Below are positions 10,456-18,068 of a stretch of DNA of 39,918 bases, one piece after another; the stretch's first letter is position 1; every line of letters begins with the position of its first letter. This DNA comes from CALANV01 sp036381615 (GTDB lineage: Bacteria > Pseudomonadota > Alphaproteobacteria > CACIAM-22H2): NCBI GenBank assembly GCA_036381615.1, contig DASVCL010000020.1, positions 1 to 39,918 on the forward strand. The letters run 5' to 3'. A program made the position numbers and the translations under genes. A model generated the notes under the pieces. The model had not been told where the DNA came from. It did no database searches and saw only the letters and a list, made by a program, of their open reading frames with translations.

Positions 10456-11220
10456 ATGCTGCGCCTGCTGATCCTGGGCGGAACGGCTGAAGCGCGCGCA
10501 CTTGCGACGCGCGCCATCGAGAATTTCGGCAGCCGGATCGAGGTCGTCACCTCGCTCGCCGGCCGGACGCAGGAACCGATCCTGCCGCCCGGCTCGGTGC
10601 GCGTCGGCGGCTTCGGCGGCGCCGACGGTCTCGAGCGTTATCTGCGCCAGACCGGCATCACCGCGCTGATCGATGCGACGCATCCTTTCGCGGCACGGAT
10701 CACGGAACATGCCCGCACGGCCGCCGCCGCCGCCGGCATACCGTTTCTTACGCTGACACGACCCGCGTGGGAGCCCGTCGCCGGCGACCGCTGGATCGAG
10801 GTTCCCGACGCGCCCGCCGCGGCCGAAGCCGTGCGGCCGCTCGCCCGTCGCGTCTTCTTGACGTTCGGCGGCCGCGAGCTCGACGCGTTCCGCGGGTTGG
10901 TCGACACCTGGTTTCTCGTTCGGCGCATCGAGCCGCCGCCGACCCCGCCGCCGCTCGCGCAGTACGAGCTGATCCTCGGCCGCGGCCCCTTTTCGATGGA
11001 GGCGGAGCGGCGACTGCTCGAGACGCACCGGATCGAAGCCGTCGTGACCAAGGCGAGCGGCGGGGAAGCCGGCCGCGCCAAGCTCGACGCCGCGCGCGCG
11101 CTTGGCCTGCCGGTCGTCATGATCTGGCGGCCCTTGGTTGCGAGCGCGGACGGCGTGACCTCCGTCGATGCGGCCCTCGCATGGATCGAAGCGATGTTGA
11201 CGCGGCAGTCGGCCGGTTGA
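10456..11220 (+). CDS. cobK: Precorrin-6A (cobalt-precorrin-6A) reductase
   Basis: This is a 254-residue NAD(P)H-dependent reductase of the corrin macrocycle. Typical CobK/CbiJ blocks are LLILGGTAEARALA at the N-terminus, LIDATHPFAARIT near residue 72, FLTFGGRELDAF and the C-terminal VVTKASGGEAGRAKLDAARALGLPVVMI. The gene begins 7 nt after cbiD and is on the same strand, so coupling is likely. Sequence does not tell the CobK (metal-free) and CbiJ (cobalt) substrates apart, and given cbiD next door the CbiJ reaction is plausible. The stop is followed 58 nt later by a separate ankyrin gene. Confidence 0.94.
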   Translation: MLRLLILGGTAEARALATRAIENFGSRIEVVTSLAGRTQEPILPPGSVRVGGFGGADGLERYLRQTGITALIDATHPFAARITEHARTAAAAAGIPFLTLTRPAWEPVAGDRWIEVPDAPAAAEAVRPLARRVFLTFGGRELDAFRGLVDTWFLVRRIEPPPTPPPLAQYELILGRGPFSMEAERRLLETHRIEAVVTKASGGEAGRAKLDAARALGLPVVMIWRPLVASADGVTSVDAALAWIEAMLTRQSAG

Positions 11221-11278
11221 CGGAACCAGTGCGACTTCGGCCTAATGCCCGCGACGCGGCACATTTCGACCAAGGAAG

Positions 11279-11839
11279 ATGATGCGGGGGTTACTGTTCG
11301 CGGGAATGCTGCTGGCGGCGACGCCGGCGGCGGCACAACTGTCGACCGATGCGGCGAACCGGGCTGCGTCGATCACCTGGTTCGCGCGTACCGGCGACGC
11401 GAACGGCGTGCGCGCACAACTTGCCGCCGGCGTCTCTCCCAACCTGTCCGACCTCGACGGCAATCCCTGCATCGTGCTGGCGGCGAGCGGCGGCCATGCG
11501 GCGGTCGTCGCGGCGCTCGTCGAGGCCAAGGCTCGTCTCGACGCCCGTGACAAGTCGGGCTACACGGCCCTGTTGTGGGCAGCCGAGCGCGGCCATGCCG
11601 ACGTGGTCAGGGAATTGATCGCCGGAAAGGCGAACCTGAACGTCGAAAATCGCCACGGCGCCACGCCGCTCATGCTCGCCGCCCGCGCCGGCCATGTCGA
11701 GATCGTCGAGATGCTGATCGCGGCGGGGGCCGATCTCAACCTGCAGGATTATACCGGGCGCACGGCACTCGGCTGGGCCGAGGCGGAGAATCGCCGTCGC
11801 GTGGTCGACGTTCTGAGCCGCGCCGGCGCCAGGCGTTAG
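11279..11839 (+). CDS. Periplasmic ankyrin-repeat protein
   Basis: This 186-residue protein starts with a signal peptide (MRGLLFAGMLLAATPAAA, cleavage likely after about residue 19). It then carries about four ankyrin repeats with the usual hallmarks, for example GYTALLWAAERGHADVVREL, GATPLMLAARAGHVEIVEML and GRTALGWAE. Secreted ankyrin proteins act in protein-protein contacts; no partner is apparent. Two ATGs in tandem (11279 and 11282) follow GGAAG, so either could start. The gene lies between cobK and cobM and its stop overlaps that of the convergent cobM by 4 nt (11836-11839). It appears to be a guest gene with no known B12 role. Confidence 0.9.
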   Translation: MMRGLLFAGMLLAATPAAAQLSTDAANRAASITWFARTGDANGVRAQLAAGVSPNLSDLDGNPCIVLAASGGHAAVVAALVEAKARLDARDKSGYTALLWAAERGHADVVRELIAGKANLNVENRHGATPLMLAARAGHVEIVEMLIAAGADLNLQDYTGRTALGWAEAENRRRVVDVLSRAGARR

Positions 11840-12609
11840 CCGGATTCGCCGGAACGGCGCGGCCGCAGGACGTGATGGTGGGAGGCGTCGTAGAGACGGC
11901 TGTCGCCGAACGTCGTCGATGACAGCGCGCGGCCGACGAGGATGAGCGCCGTGCGCGTGATGCCTGCCGCCTTCACCTTCTGGCGAATGTCGCCGAGCGT
12001 GCCGCGCAGGATGAGCTCGTCGGGCCAGGTGATCCGATAGGCGACGATGACCGGGCAGTCCTCGCCATAGAGCGGCGCAAGCTCGCCCACGACGGCGGCG
12101 AGATTGTTGATCGACAGGTGGATCGCAAGCGTCGCGTTGCTTCGCGCGAGCGTCGCGAGGTCCTCGCCCGGTGGCATCGGCGACGCGCGCACGGCCGTGC
12201 GGGTGAGAATCACCGTCTGGCATACGTTGGGGAGCGTCAGCTCAGTCTTGAGCGCGGCGGCCGCGGCGGCATAGGCCGGTACGCCGGGGGTGACGTCATA
12301 CGGGATGCCCAGCGCGTCGAGGCGCCGCATCTGTTCGGCGATCGCGCCATAGAGCGACGGGTCGCCGGAGTGAACGCGTGCGACCTTCAATCCGGCCGCA
12401 TGGGCCGACGCCATTTCGGCGATAATCGCGTCGAGATGCATGGGCGCGGTGTCGATCACGCGCGCGTCAGCGCGCGCCTCGGCGATCACGGCGGGCGGCA
12501 CCAGCGATCCGGCGTAGAGCACCACGTCGGCGGCGCGGATCAGATTGAGGCCGCGAACCGTAATGAGGTCGGGCGCGCCGGGGCCGGCGCCGATGAAATG
12601 GATCGTCAT
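11836..12609 (-). CDS. cobM: Precorrin-4 C11-methyltransferase
   Basis: This is a 257-residue SAM-dependent tetrapyrrole methylase. Its family blocks are IHFIGAGPGAPDLITVRG, VLYAGSLVPPAVI, VARVHSGDPSLYGAIAEQ and YDVTPGVPAYAAAAAAL, with TLAIHLSINNL and PVIVAYRITWPDE further on. The ATG at 12609 gives the normal N-terminus and overlaps the stop of the upstream cbiG/cobJ gene by 4 nt. An ORF extension to 12669 would overlap coding sequence and add unrelated residues. It is the last gene of the cbiX-cobH-cobL-cobI-cbiG/cobJ-cobM operon. The homologue CbiF acts on the cobalt intermediate, and with CbiX and CbiG in the same operon that reaction is likely. Confidence 0.96.
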   Translation of the reverse strand: MTIHFIGAGPGAPDLITVRGLNLIRAADVVLYAGSLVPPAVIAEARADARVIDTAPMHLDAIIAEMASAHAAGLKVARVHSGDPSLYGAIAEQMRRLDALGIPYDVTPGVPAYAAAAAALKTELTLPNVCQTVILTRTAVRASPMPPGEDLATLARSNATLAIHLSINNLAAVVGELAPLYGEDCPVIVAYRITWPDELILRGTLGDIRQKVKAAGITRTALILVGRALSSTTFGDSRLYDASHHHVLRPRRSGESG

Positions 12610-14423
12610 GCCGGCTCCGTGCGTCGCGCGGGCGCCTTGTCGGCATAGCCGCGGGGCGTGAAGACCCATCTCGCACCGGCGGCGTCGACCGTGCGCGTCC
12701 GGCTGCTGCCGATCAGCAGCACGGTCAGCATGTCGATGCGGGTCTCGTCGAGTTCGCCGAGAGCGACGATCGAGACCGTCTCGCCGTCGCGGCCGAGATT
12801 GCGGGCGATGACGACGGGCGTGCCGGGCGGGCGGTGTTCGAGCAGAATCGCCTTGGCGCGGGCAAGCTGGCTGCGGCGTCGCAGGGAGGCCGGATTGTAC
12901 AGCGCCACGACGAAATCGGCCGATGCAACGGCACGCAGACGGCGCTCAATGTCGGGCCACGGCGTCAGCAGATCCGACAGCGAGATGGCGCAGAAATCGT
13001 GACCGAGGGGCGCACCGGCGCGCGCCGCCGCCGCCTGGAGCGCCGACAGACCCGGGCAGACGGTCACGGCAATGCGGCCCCAGGCGGGATCGTCGCCGCG
13101 CGCGACGAGTTCGAATGCCAGCGTCGCAAGGCCGTAGATTCCGGCGTCGCCCGAAGATACGAGGGCGACCCGGTTGCCCGCGGCGGCCAGATCGAGTGCG
13201 CGCCGCACGCGCCCCTCCTCGTCGCCGAGGCCGCTCTCATGGCGCCGCTTGCCGCGGATCGCATCGCCGAGCAGATCGAGATAGAGGCCATAGCCGACGA
13301 TGTCCGTGGCCGCGGTGAGCGCGGCGCTTGCCTCCGGCGTTCGCCAGGCGGACGTTCCCGGCCCGATTCCGACGATCGCGAGATGACCGCGCGCCTGGCC
13401 GAGCGCGTGCGGGTCGATGTCGGCTGACGCAAGCGCAACGGCGCAGGTCGCCCGCCGCGATTTCTGCTTTGCGACCAGCAACCTGCCGTCGGCGCCGACA
13501 CAGGCGAGCGCCGCCGCCTCGGCCACGCCGGCGACGCCGACCGCAGCGCGGACATAAGCCGACGGAGTGGCGAGGCGCGACTCCTCGCAGGCAAGCCGTT
13601 CGGCAGCAAAGAAACGCGTCGGCACGCCGAGCATGTCGCCGACGGCGTTGATGGCCGGCTCGTCCATCTTCAGATCGATGCTCGCGACGCAGGCGACGGC
13701 ACCCGGGGCAAGATCGAATTGCTGGAGTGTCCGCCGCACGAGATCCGACAGCTCTTCAGGCGACGTCCCACGTTCGCAACCGACACCCACCGCGAGCACC
13801 GGCGGATGATAGGTGAGCGTGCGGGCATCGCCGTCTGCCGCGCGATACGTCACGCGGATGGCATGTTCCGCATCGGCGCTGAAACGCAGCCCGCTGTCAC
13901 GCAGCCAGCCGGCAGCGCCCGCCTCGACCTTCAAGGCGACCGGCTGTCCGGCCAGGGCCGCGGCGGCGAGCGGCCGGACGGCCGCCATATCGGCGATGCG
14001 CCAGCCGGGCGGCGGCACGTCGAGCGCAATGCCCAGCGCGACGTCGCTGGCGGTGGTGATCGCCGCCACGCCATGGGTCGCGTCGGCGATCCGTCGGGCC
14101 AGCTCGTTGGCGCCGCGGTGGCCGCCCAGCAGCGGGACGACCGTGCTGCCGTCCTCGGCCACGGCGAGGACGGGCGGATCGGCATGCTTGTCGGCGAGGC
14201 ACGGTGCGAGAGTGCGGACGAGAATGCCGGCGGCGCAGATCCCGACGATCGGGTGCCCTGCGGCGAACAGATGCTGCAGGTGCGCCGCCGCCGACGTGAA
14301 TGCGACGTCGGGCGAAGCGACGCGACCTTCGAGTCCGTGGATGAGGGCGCCGGGCAAATGCTCCTGGATTCGCCGGGCAAGGGCGGCGCCGGCCTCCGTC
14401 AGCGCGACCAATGCCGCCGTCAT
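12606..14423 (-). CDS. cbiG-cobJ: Fused cobalt-precorrin-5A hydrolase and precorrin-3B C17-methyltransferase
   Basis: The 605-residue product joins two enzymes. Residues 1 to about 330 are a complete CbiG: GICAAGILVRTLAP at 61-74, LLGGHRGANELARRI near 98-112, and a CobE/CbiG C-terminal domain from about 208 with GVGCERGTSPEEL and DEPAINAV. CbiG opens the delta-lactone and releases the C20 fragment as acetaldehyde. Residues about 347-605 are CobJ/CbiH, with IVGIGPGTSAWRTPEA, VALVSSGDAGIYGLA and FVVALYNPASLRRR, which makes the ring-contracting methylation at C17. Such fusions are known in alphaproteobacteria. ATG at 14423 overlaps the cobI stop by 4 nt; the ATG at 14429 is nearer a G-rich site and is the alternative. 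The downstream end overlaps cobM by 4 nt. Confidence 0.95.
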   Translation of the reverse strand: MTAALVALTEAGAALARRIQEHLPGALIHGLEGRVASPDVAFTSAAAHLQHLFAAGHPIVGICAAGILVRTLAPCLADKHADPPVLAVAEDGSTVVPLLGGHRGANELARRIADATHGVAAITTASDVALGIALDVPPPGWRIADMAAVRPLAAAALAGQPVALKVEAGAAGWLRDSGLRFSADAEHAIRVTYRAADGDARTLTYHPPVLAVGVGCERGTSPEELSDLVRRTLQQFDLAPGAVACVASIDLKMDEPAINAVGDMLGVPTRFFAAERLACEESRLATPSAYVRAAVGVAGVAEAAALACVGADGRLLVAKQKSRRATCAVALASADIDPHALGQARGHLAIVGIGPGTSAWRTPEASAALTAATDIVGYGLYLDLLGDAIRGKRRHESGLGDEEGRVRRALDLAAAGNRVALVSSGDAGIYGLATLAFELVARGDDPAWGRIAVTVCPGLSALQAAAARAGAPLGHDFCAISLSDLLTPWPDIERRLRAVASADFVVALYNPASLRRRSQLARAKAILLEHRPPGTPVVIARNLGRDGETVSIVALGELDETRIDMLTVLLIGSSRTRTVDAAGARWVFTPRGYADKAPARRTEPA

Positions 14424-15124
14424 TGCCATGCGGCCCCCCGCCTGTGCACGAGAATCAGGGAGAAGTACGGCACCGTATCCGGGTCGATCTCCGTGAGCGG
14501 ACGGGCGCGCTCGTTGGGCAGGCTCGCATGCTCGATATAGCGTGCCGACGCCGCCAGGCCGAGCCGCTGCAGCAGGGCGCGGATGCGGCCGAAATGTCGG
14601 CCGAGCTTCACGATCGCCGCCGCATCCGCCGCAGCGAGCCGAACCTCGATTTCCTCGTCCGCAAGCGGCGCGGGAATCACGCTCAGCACGTCGTTGCGTG
14701 CGGCGAGCGGTGCGCCCAATGCCGCTGCCCCCGCCGAGATCGACGATACGCCGGGAACGACGATGGTCCGATGGCATGGTGCGAGGCGGGCGAACAGGTA
14801 CATGAACGAGCCGTAGAGGAACGGATCGCCCAGACACAGGACGGCAACGTCACGGCCGTCCCGGAGATGCTGGTCGATGCGCGCGGCGGCATCGGCATAG
14901 ACCGCGGCCGCGGGAAAGCGGTCGGCCGCGAGCGGCATGCGGATGGCGATTTCGGTCTGTCCGCCGGGCAGGTGCGGCGCCATGATCGCGCGCGCAAGGC
15001 TGTCACCATGCTCGGGCGCCGGATAGGCGAGCACCGGGCACGCCTTCACGATTCGAAGCGCCTTGAGCGTCACGAGCTCCGGGTCGCCGGGCCCGACACC
15101 GAGGCCGTAGAGCGTGCCGCTCAT
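14420..15124 (-). CDS. cobI: Precorrin-2 C20-methyltransferase
   Basis: The product is 234 residues from the ATG at 15124, which overlaps the cobL stop by 4 nt; a longer frame to 15166 is unlikely. It is a SAM-dependent methylase with LYGLGVGPGDPELVTLKA at the N-terminus, VLAYPAPEHGDSLARAI, VAVLCLGDPFLYGSFMYL and VVPGVSSISAGAAALGAPL, all hallmarks of CobI/CbiL. It methylates precorrin-2 (or the cobalt form) at C20 to commit the molecule to the corrin route. Its end overlaps cbiG/cobJ. CobI and CbiL are not separable from the sequence, but an upstream CbiX suggests that it could act on a cobalt-containing substrate. Confidence 0.95.
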   Translation of the reverse strand: MSGTLYGLGVGPGDPELVTLKALRIVKACPVLAYPAPEHGDSLARAIMAPHLPGGQTEIAIRMPLAADRFPAAAVYADAAARIDQHLRDGRDVAVLCLGDPFLYGSFMYLFARLAPCHRTIVVPGVSSISAGAAALGAPLAARNDVLSVIPAPLADEEIEVRLAAADAAAIVKLGRHFGRIRALLQRLGLAASARYIEHASLPNERARPLTEIDPDTVPYFSLILVHRRGAAWQ

Positions 15125-16323
15125 TTCCGCGCGCTCCATTGCGTTACGGGCATCTGGGCGCGCCAACCGATATAGGAGCCGACGGCATCGGCCCGGGCGA
15201 CCGCGATGCGGCAGAGATCGCCGCCATAATCCGTGAACGCGTCATAGATCGCGCGTTCGCCCTCGATCGTGATCGCATTCGCGACGATGCGCCCGCCGGG
15301 CTGGAGCGCATTCCAGCAGATGTCGATGAGCCCGGGCGCGGTCAGGCCGCCGCCGATGAAAATGGCGTCGGGTTCCGGCAGGCCTTCGAGGGCCGACGGC
15401 GCCTCGCCCGCCGCTATTTCGAGCTGAGGCACGCCGAGCGCGGAGGCATTCTGCGCGATCAGCGTCAGCCGCGCGGGGTCACGCTCGACGGCGATCGCCC
15501 GCGCGCCGCGGGCCGCGCGCATCCACTCGATGCCGACCGACCCGCATCCCGCGCCGATATCCCACAGCACCTGCCCCGGAAACGGCGCGAGCGCCGCGAG
15601 CGTCGCGGCCCTTACTTCCCGCTTCGTCAACATGCCGTCATGGACGAAGGCGTCGTCGGGAAGTCCCGGTGCGCGGCTTCGGGCACGCGCATTCGGCCCC
15701 GGCACGCAATGGATCGCGAGCGTGTTCAGATCCGCGAACGATGCGTCCGTCCAGTCGGCGGCGGTGCCGTCGAAGCGGCGTTCATCCGGCCCGCCCATAT
15801 GCTCGAGGACAGTGATCGTGCTGGGTCCCCAGCCGGCGTCGCGCAGATAGGCCGCGACCTGCGTCGGCGTCGTCCCGTCGCTGCTCAGCACGAGCAGGCG
15901 TGCGCCCGGCGCGAGATGAAGCGCGAGCAGACCGATCGGGCGGCCGTGGAGCGTGAGGGTCTCGACATCCGCGATCGGCCAGCCCATGCGCGACGCGGCC
16001 AGATTGAATGCGCTCAGATGCGGCAGCACGACCATCTCCTCGCGCGGGAAGTGCCGCGCCAGGGTGACGCCGATGCCGAACCACAACGGATCGCCGGTCG
16101 CGAGCACCACGACGCGCCTGCCGCGACGCGCCCTGATCGCCGCGATCGTCTCGGTCAGCGGGGTCGACCACATGAGGCGTTCGACCCCGTGGCGCGCGAT
16201 CATGTCGAGATGACGCTTGCCGCCGACCAGGACTTCGGCGGCATCGACCAGGCTGCGGGCTGCGGGCGCAAGGCCGCCGAGTCCGTCGGCGCCGATGCCG
16301 ATTACCGACAGCCACGGCGTCAT
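15121..16323 (-). CDS. cobL: Precorrin-6B C5,15-methyltransferase (decarboxylating), CbiE-CbiT fusion
   Basis: The 400-residue product has a CbiE-like half (residues 1 to about 195) with LSVIGIGADGLGGLAPAA, VVVLATGDPLWFGIGVTLAR and GARLLVLSSDGTTP. Its CbiT-like half (about 215-400) has the linker GMLTKREVRAATLAAL, the SAM motif LWDIGAGCGSVGIEWMR and DAIFIGGGLTAPGLID. Together they methylate C5 and C15 and remove the acetate carboxyl at C12. Length and domain order are those of CobL. The start overlaps the cobH stop by 4 nt and the end overlaps cobI by 4 nt, so translation is probably coupled through the operon. Confidence 0.96.
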   Translation of the reverse strand: MTPWLSVIGIGADGLGGLAPAARSLVDAAEVLVGGKRHLDMIARHGVERLMWSTPLTETIAAIRARRGRRVVVLATGDPLWFGIGVTLARHFPREEMVVLPHLSAFNLAASRMGWPIADVETLTLHGRPIGLLALHLAPGARLLVLSSDGTTPTQVAAYLRDAGWGPSTITVLEHMGGPDERRFDGTAADWTDASFADLNTLAIHCVPGPNARARSRAPGLPDDAFVHDGMLTKREVRAATLAALAPFPGQVLWDIGAGCGSVGIEWMRAARGARAIAVERDPARLTLIAQNASALGVPQLEIAAGEAPSALEGLPEPDAIFIGGGLTAPGLIDICWNALQPGGRIVANAITIEGERAIYDAFTDYGGDLCRIAVARADAVGSYIGWRAQMPVTQWSARK

Positions 16324-16952
16324 GGCTCGTCTCCGTCGCGCATCAGCGCGTTGACGGCCGCGGCGGCAAGCGCGCTGCCGCCGCGCCGGCCGAGGAGCGT
16401 CAGATAAGGCACGCCGCGCGCATTCGCGACGAGCTCGGCCTTCGCCTCAGCCGCGCCCACGAAGCCGACGGGGAACGCCAGGATCGCGGCCGGTCGTGGT
16501 GCGCCGTCGTCGAGGCACTCGAGCAACCGGAACAGCGCGGTCGGCGCATTGCCGATCGCGACGACGGCGCCGGCGAGATGGGGGCGCCATAGATCGACCG
16601 CGGCCGCCGACCGTGTCGTCGCCAGAGCACGAGCCCGCTCGGCCGCCTCCGGCGCGTCGACAAGACATATGACTTGGTTGCGGCGCTGTCCTTTCGACCC
16701 GCTGATGCCGTCGGCGACCATCCGGGCATCGGTCAGCACGGCGGCACCCGCCGCCAGCGCGGCCCGGGCGGCAGACGCGACGTCGGGCGACCAGCGCAAA
16801 TCCCCGGCGATGTCCGTCATGCCGCAGGCGTGAATCAGCCGCACGACCGTGCTCTCGAGGTCGCGCGGCACGCGCGTGAGGTCCGCCTCCGCGCGAATCG
16901 TGGCGAAGGAACGTCGGTAGATTTCGGCCGAATCTGTCAGATAGGCGATCAT
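16320..16952 (-). CDS. cobH: Precorrin-8X (cobalt-precorrin-8) methylmutase
   Basis: This 210-residue enzyme moves the methyl group from C11 to C12 to form (hydrogeno)cobyrinic acid. Typical sequence includes SAEIYRRSFATIRAEADL at the start, VRLIHACGMTDIAGDLRWS, whose histidine is the known catalytic residue of the family, and VLTDARMVADGIS. The C-terminal half has VVAIGNAPTALFRLLE and AILAFPVGFVGAAEAKAEL. Length is normal. The gene overlaps cbiX upstream and cobL downstream, 4 nt each. CobH and CbiC are not distinguished by sequence here. Confidence 0.96.
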   Translation of the reverse strand: MIAYLTDSAEIYRRSFATIRAEADLTRVPRDLESTVVRLIHACGMTDIAGDLRWSPDVASAARAALAAGAAVLTDARMVADGISGSKGQRRNQVICLVDAPEAAERARALATTRSAAAVDLWRPHLAGAVVAIGNAPTALFRLLECLDDGAPRPAAILAFPVGFVGAAEAKAELVANARGVPYLTLLGRRGGSALAAAAVNALMRDGDEP

Positions 16953-18007
16953 TTGGTCCGTGCGGCAGGCGCGGCGGGTCGGGCTTCCGGGTTCGCGTTT
17001 CCGTCGGGGCGATGATGCGCATGTCCGTGGCCGTGACCGTGGTCGTGCGCATGGCCATGATCATGATGATGGTGATGGTGATGACCGTGGCCGTGATGAT
17101 GGTGATGGGCGTGATGGTGGTCGGCATCCGTGCCGATGCCGCGGACATGCAGATGATGGCCGGCCTGCGGGGCGCCGACCTCGGCCTCGTAGCCGATGAT
17201 CTGCTCGCGATATTTGCACAGACGGCAGTTCATGACGTTGTCGCCGGTCAGGATCTCGTTCACGCGGTCGACGAATGCGTCGAGGACCAGCGGATGGTCG
17301 TTGAGATAGTCCGCCTTGAGAAACTCGACGTCGCGATGCACGGCCGCGACTGCGTCCGTCTGCGCGTAGATGCGTTTGACCAGAACGCCGGTGAACAGGA
17401 AATACGGGAAGACGACGATGCGACGGAAGCCCAATCGCACCAGGCGGGCGAGTGCTGCGTCGACGCGCGGATGCGCGACGCCGGAATAGGCGACGGCACC
17501 CCAGCCGAAGCCCATGCCTTCCCACAGCATGCGTGCGACCTTGGCGATGTTGGCATTGGCGTCGGGATCGTTCGTGCCGCGGCCCACGGTCAGCAGCACG
17601 GTATCGGCACGGCCGACGGTGCGTTCGGCACGGCTTTCGGCGGCTTCGATACGTTCGCGTGCCGCCTGAAGCAGCTTCGGATCGATGGCCAGATCCCGTC
17701 CGTACTCGACGGTCATGCCGGGGTTCTCGGCAGCAAAACTGTTGAGTTCCCACGGCAGGTCGTTCTTGACGTGCCCGGCTGCGAAGAGCATGCCGGGCAC
17801 GGCCAGGATGCGGCGTGCGCCACGGGCCTTGAGCGCCTCCAGGCCCTCGCGAATCATCGGTCGCGCAAATTCGAGATAGGCCGCACCGACCGGATATTGG
17901 GGAAGCCGCGCCTTGAGCCGTGCGGCCATCGACTCGAACTCCTCGATGGCATCGGTGTCGCGGCTGCCGTGACCGCAGATCAGGACGGCGGTATCGTTGT
18001 TCAGCAA
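16949..18007 (-). CDS. cbiX: Sirohydrochlorin cobaltochelatase, long form with His-rich tail
   Basis: The product is 352 residues with a TTG start at 18007, chosen because AGGGAG lies 6 nt before it; upstream ATGs fall in or next to the divergent cobD. It inserts cobalt into sirohydrochlorin early in corrin synthesis. The duplicated chelatase fold is seen: His13 in ICGHGSRD and His79 in AAGHVKNDLP, the two metal-handling histidines, and a second half with LLTVGRGTNDPDAN and YSGVAHPRVDAALARL. The motif MNCRLCKYREQIIGYE (Cys261, Cys264) matches the iron-sulfur motif of long CbiX. The C-terminus has 25 His in residues 297-332. It heads a six-gene operon whose next gene, cobH, overlaps by 4 nt. 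There is no riboswitch upstream. Confidence 0.94.
   Translation of the reverse strand: MLNNDTAVLICGHGSRDTDAIEEFESMAARLKARLPQYPVGAAYLEFARPMIREGLEALKARGARRILAVPGMLFAAGHVKNDLPWELNSFAAENPGMTVEYGRDLAIDPKLLQAARERIEAAESRAERTVGRADTVLLTVGRGTNDPDANANIAKVARMLWEGMGFGWGAVAYSGVAHPRVDAALARLVRLGFRRIVVFPYFLFTGVLVKRIYAQTDAVAAVHRDVEFLKADYLNDHPLVLDAFVDRVNEILTGDNVMNCRLCKYREQIIGYEAEVGAPQAGHHLHVRGIGTDADHHHAHHHHHGHGHHHHHHHDHGHAHDHGHGHGHAHHRPDGNANPEARPAAPAARTK
17012..17119 (-). repeat. Histidine-codon repeat tract in cbiX
   Basis: This 108-nt tract encodes residues 297-332 of CbiX, where 25 of 36 residues are His, alternating with Gly, Ala and Asp. The DNA is a degenerate CAT/CAC/GGC repeat, and on the plus strand reads as an ATG/GTG-rich string. 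Its slippage-prone nature suggests length variation between strains. The tail probably binds or stores cobalt or other metal ions, as inferred from His content. Confidence 0.9.
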
Positions 18008-18068
18008 TCTGTTCTCCCTTGCTTCAGGCCCGAATCTTGATCCGTTGACGTGCCGTGGTTCGCCCGCC

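Noticed and set aside
17012..17840. Plus-strand ORF from about 17012 rich in Met and Val, antisense to cbiX
   Set aside because: It is the complement of the His-rich tract and of the CbiX coding frame, so it is a shadow frame.
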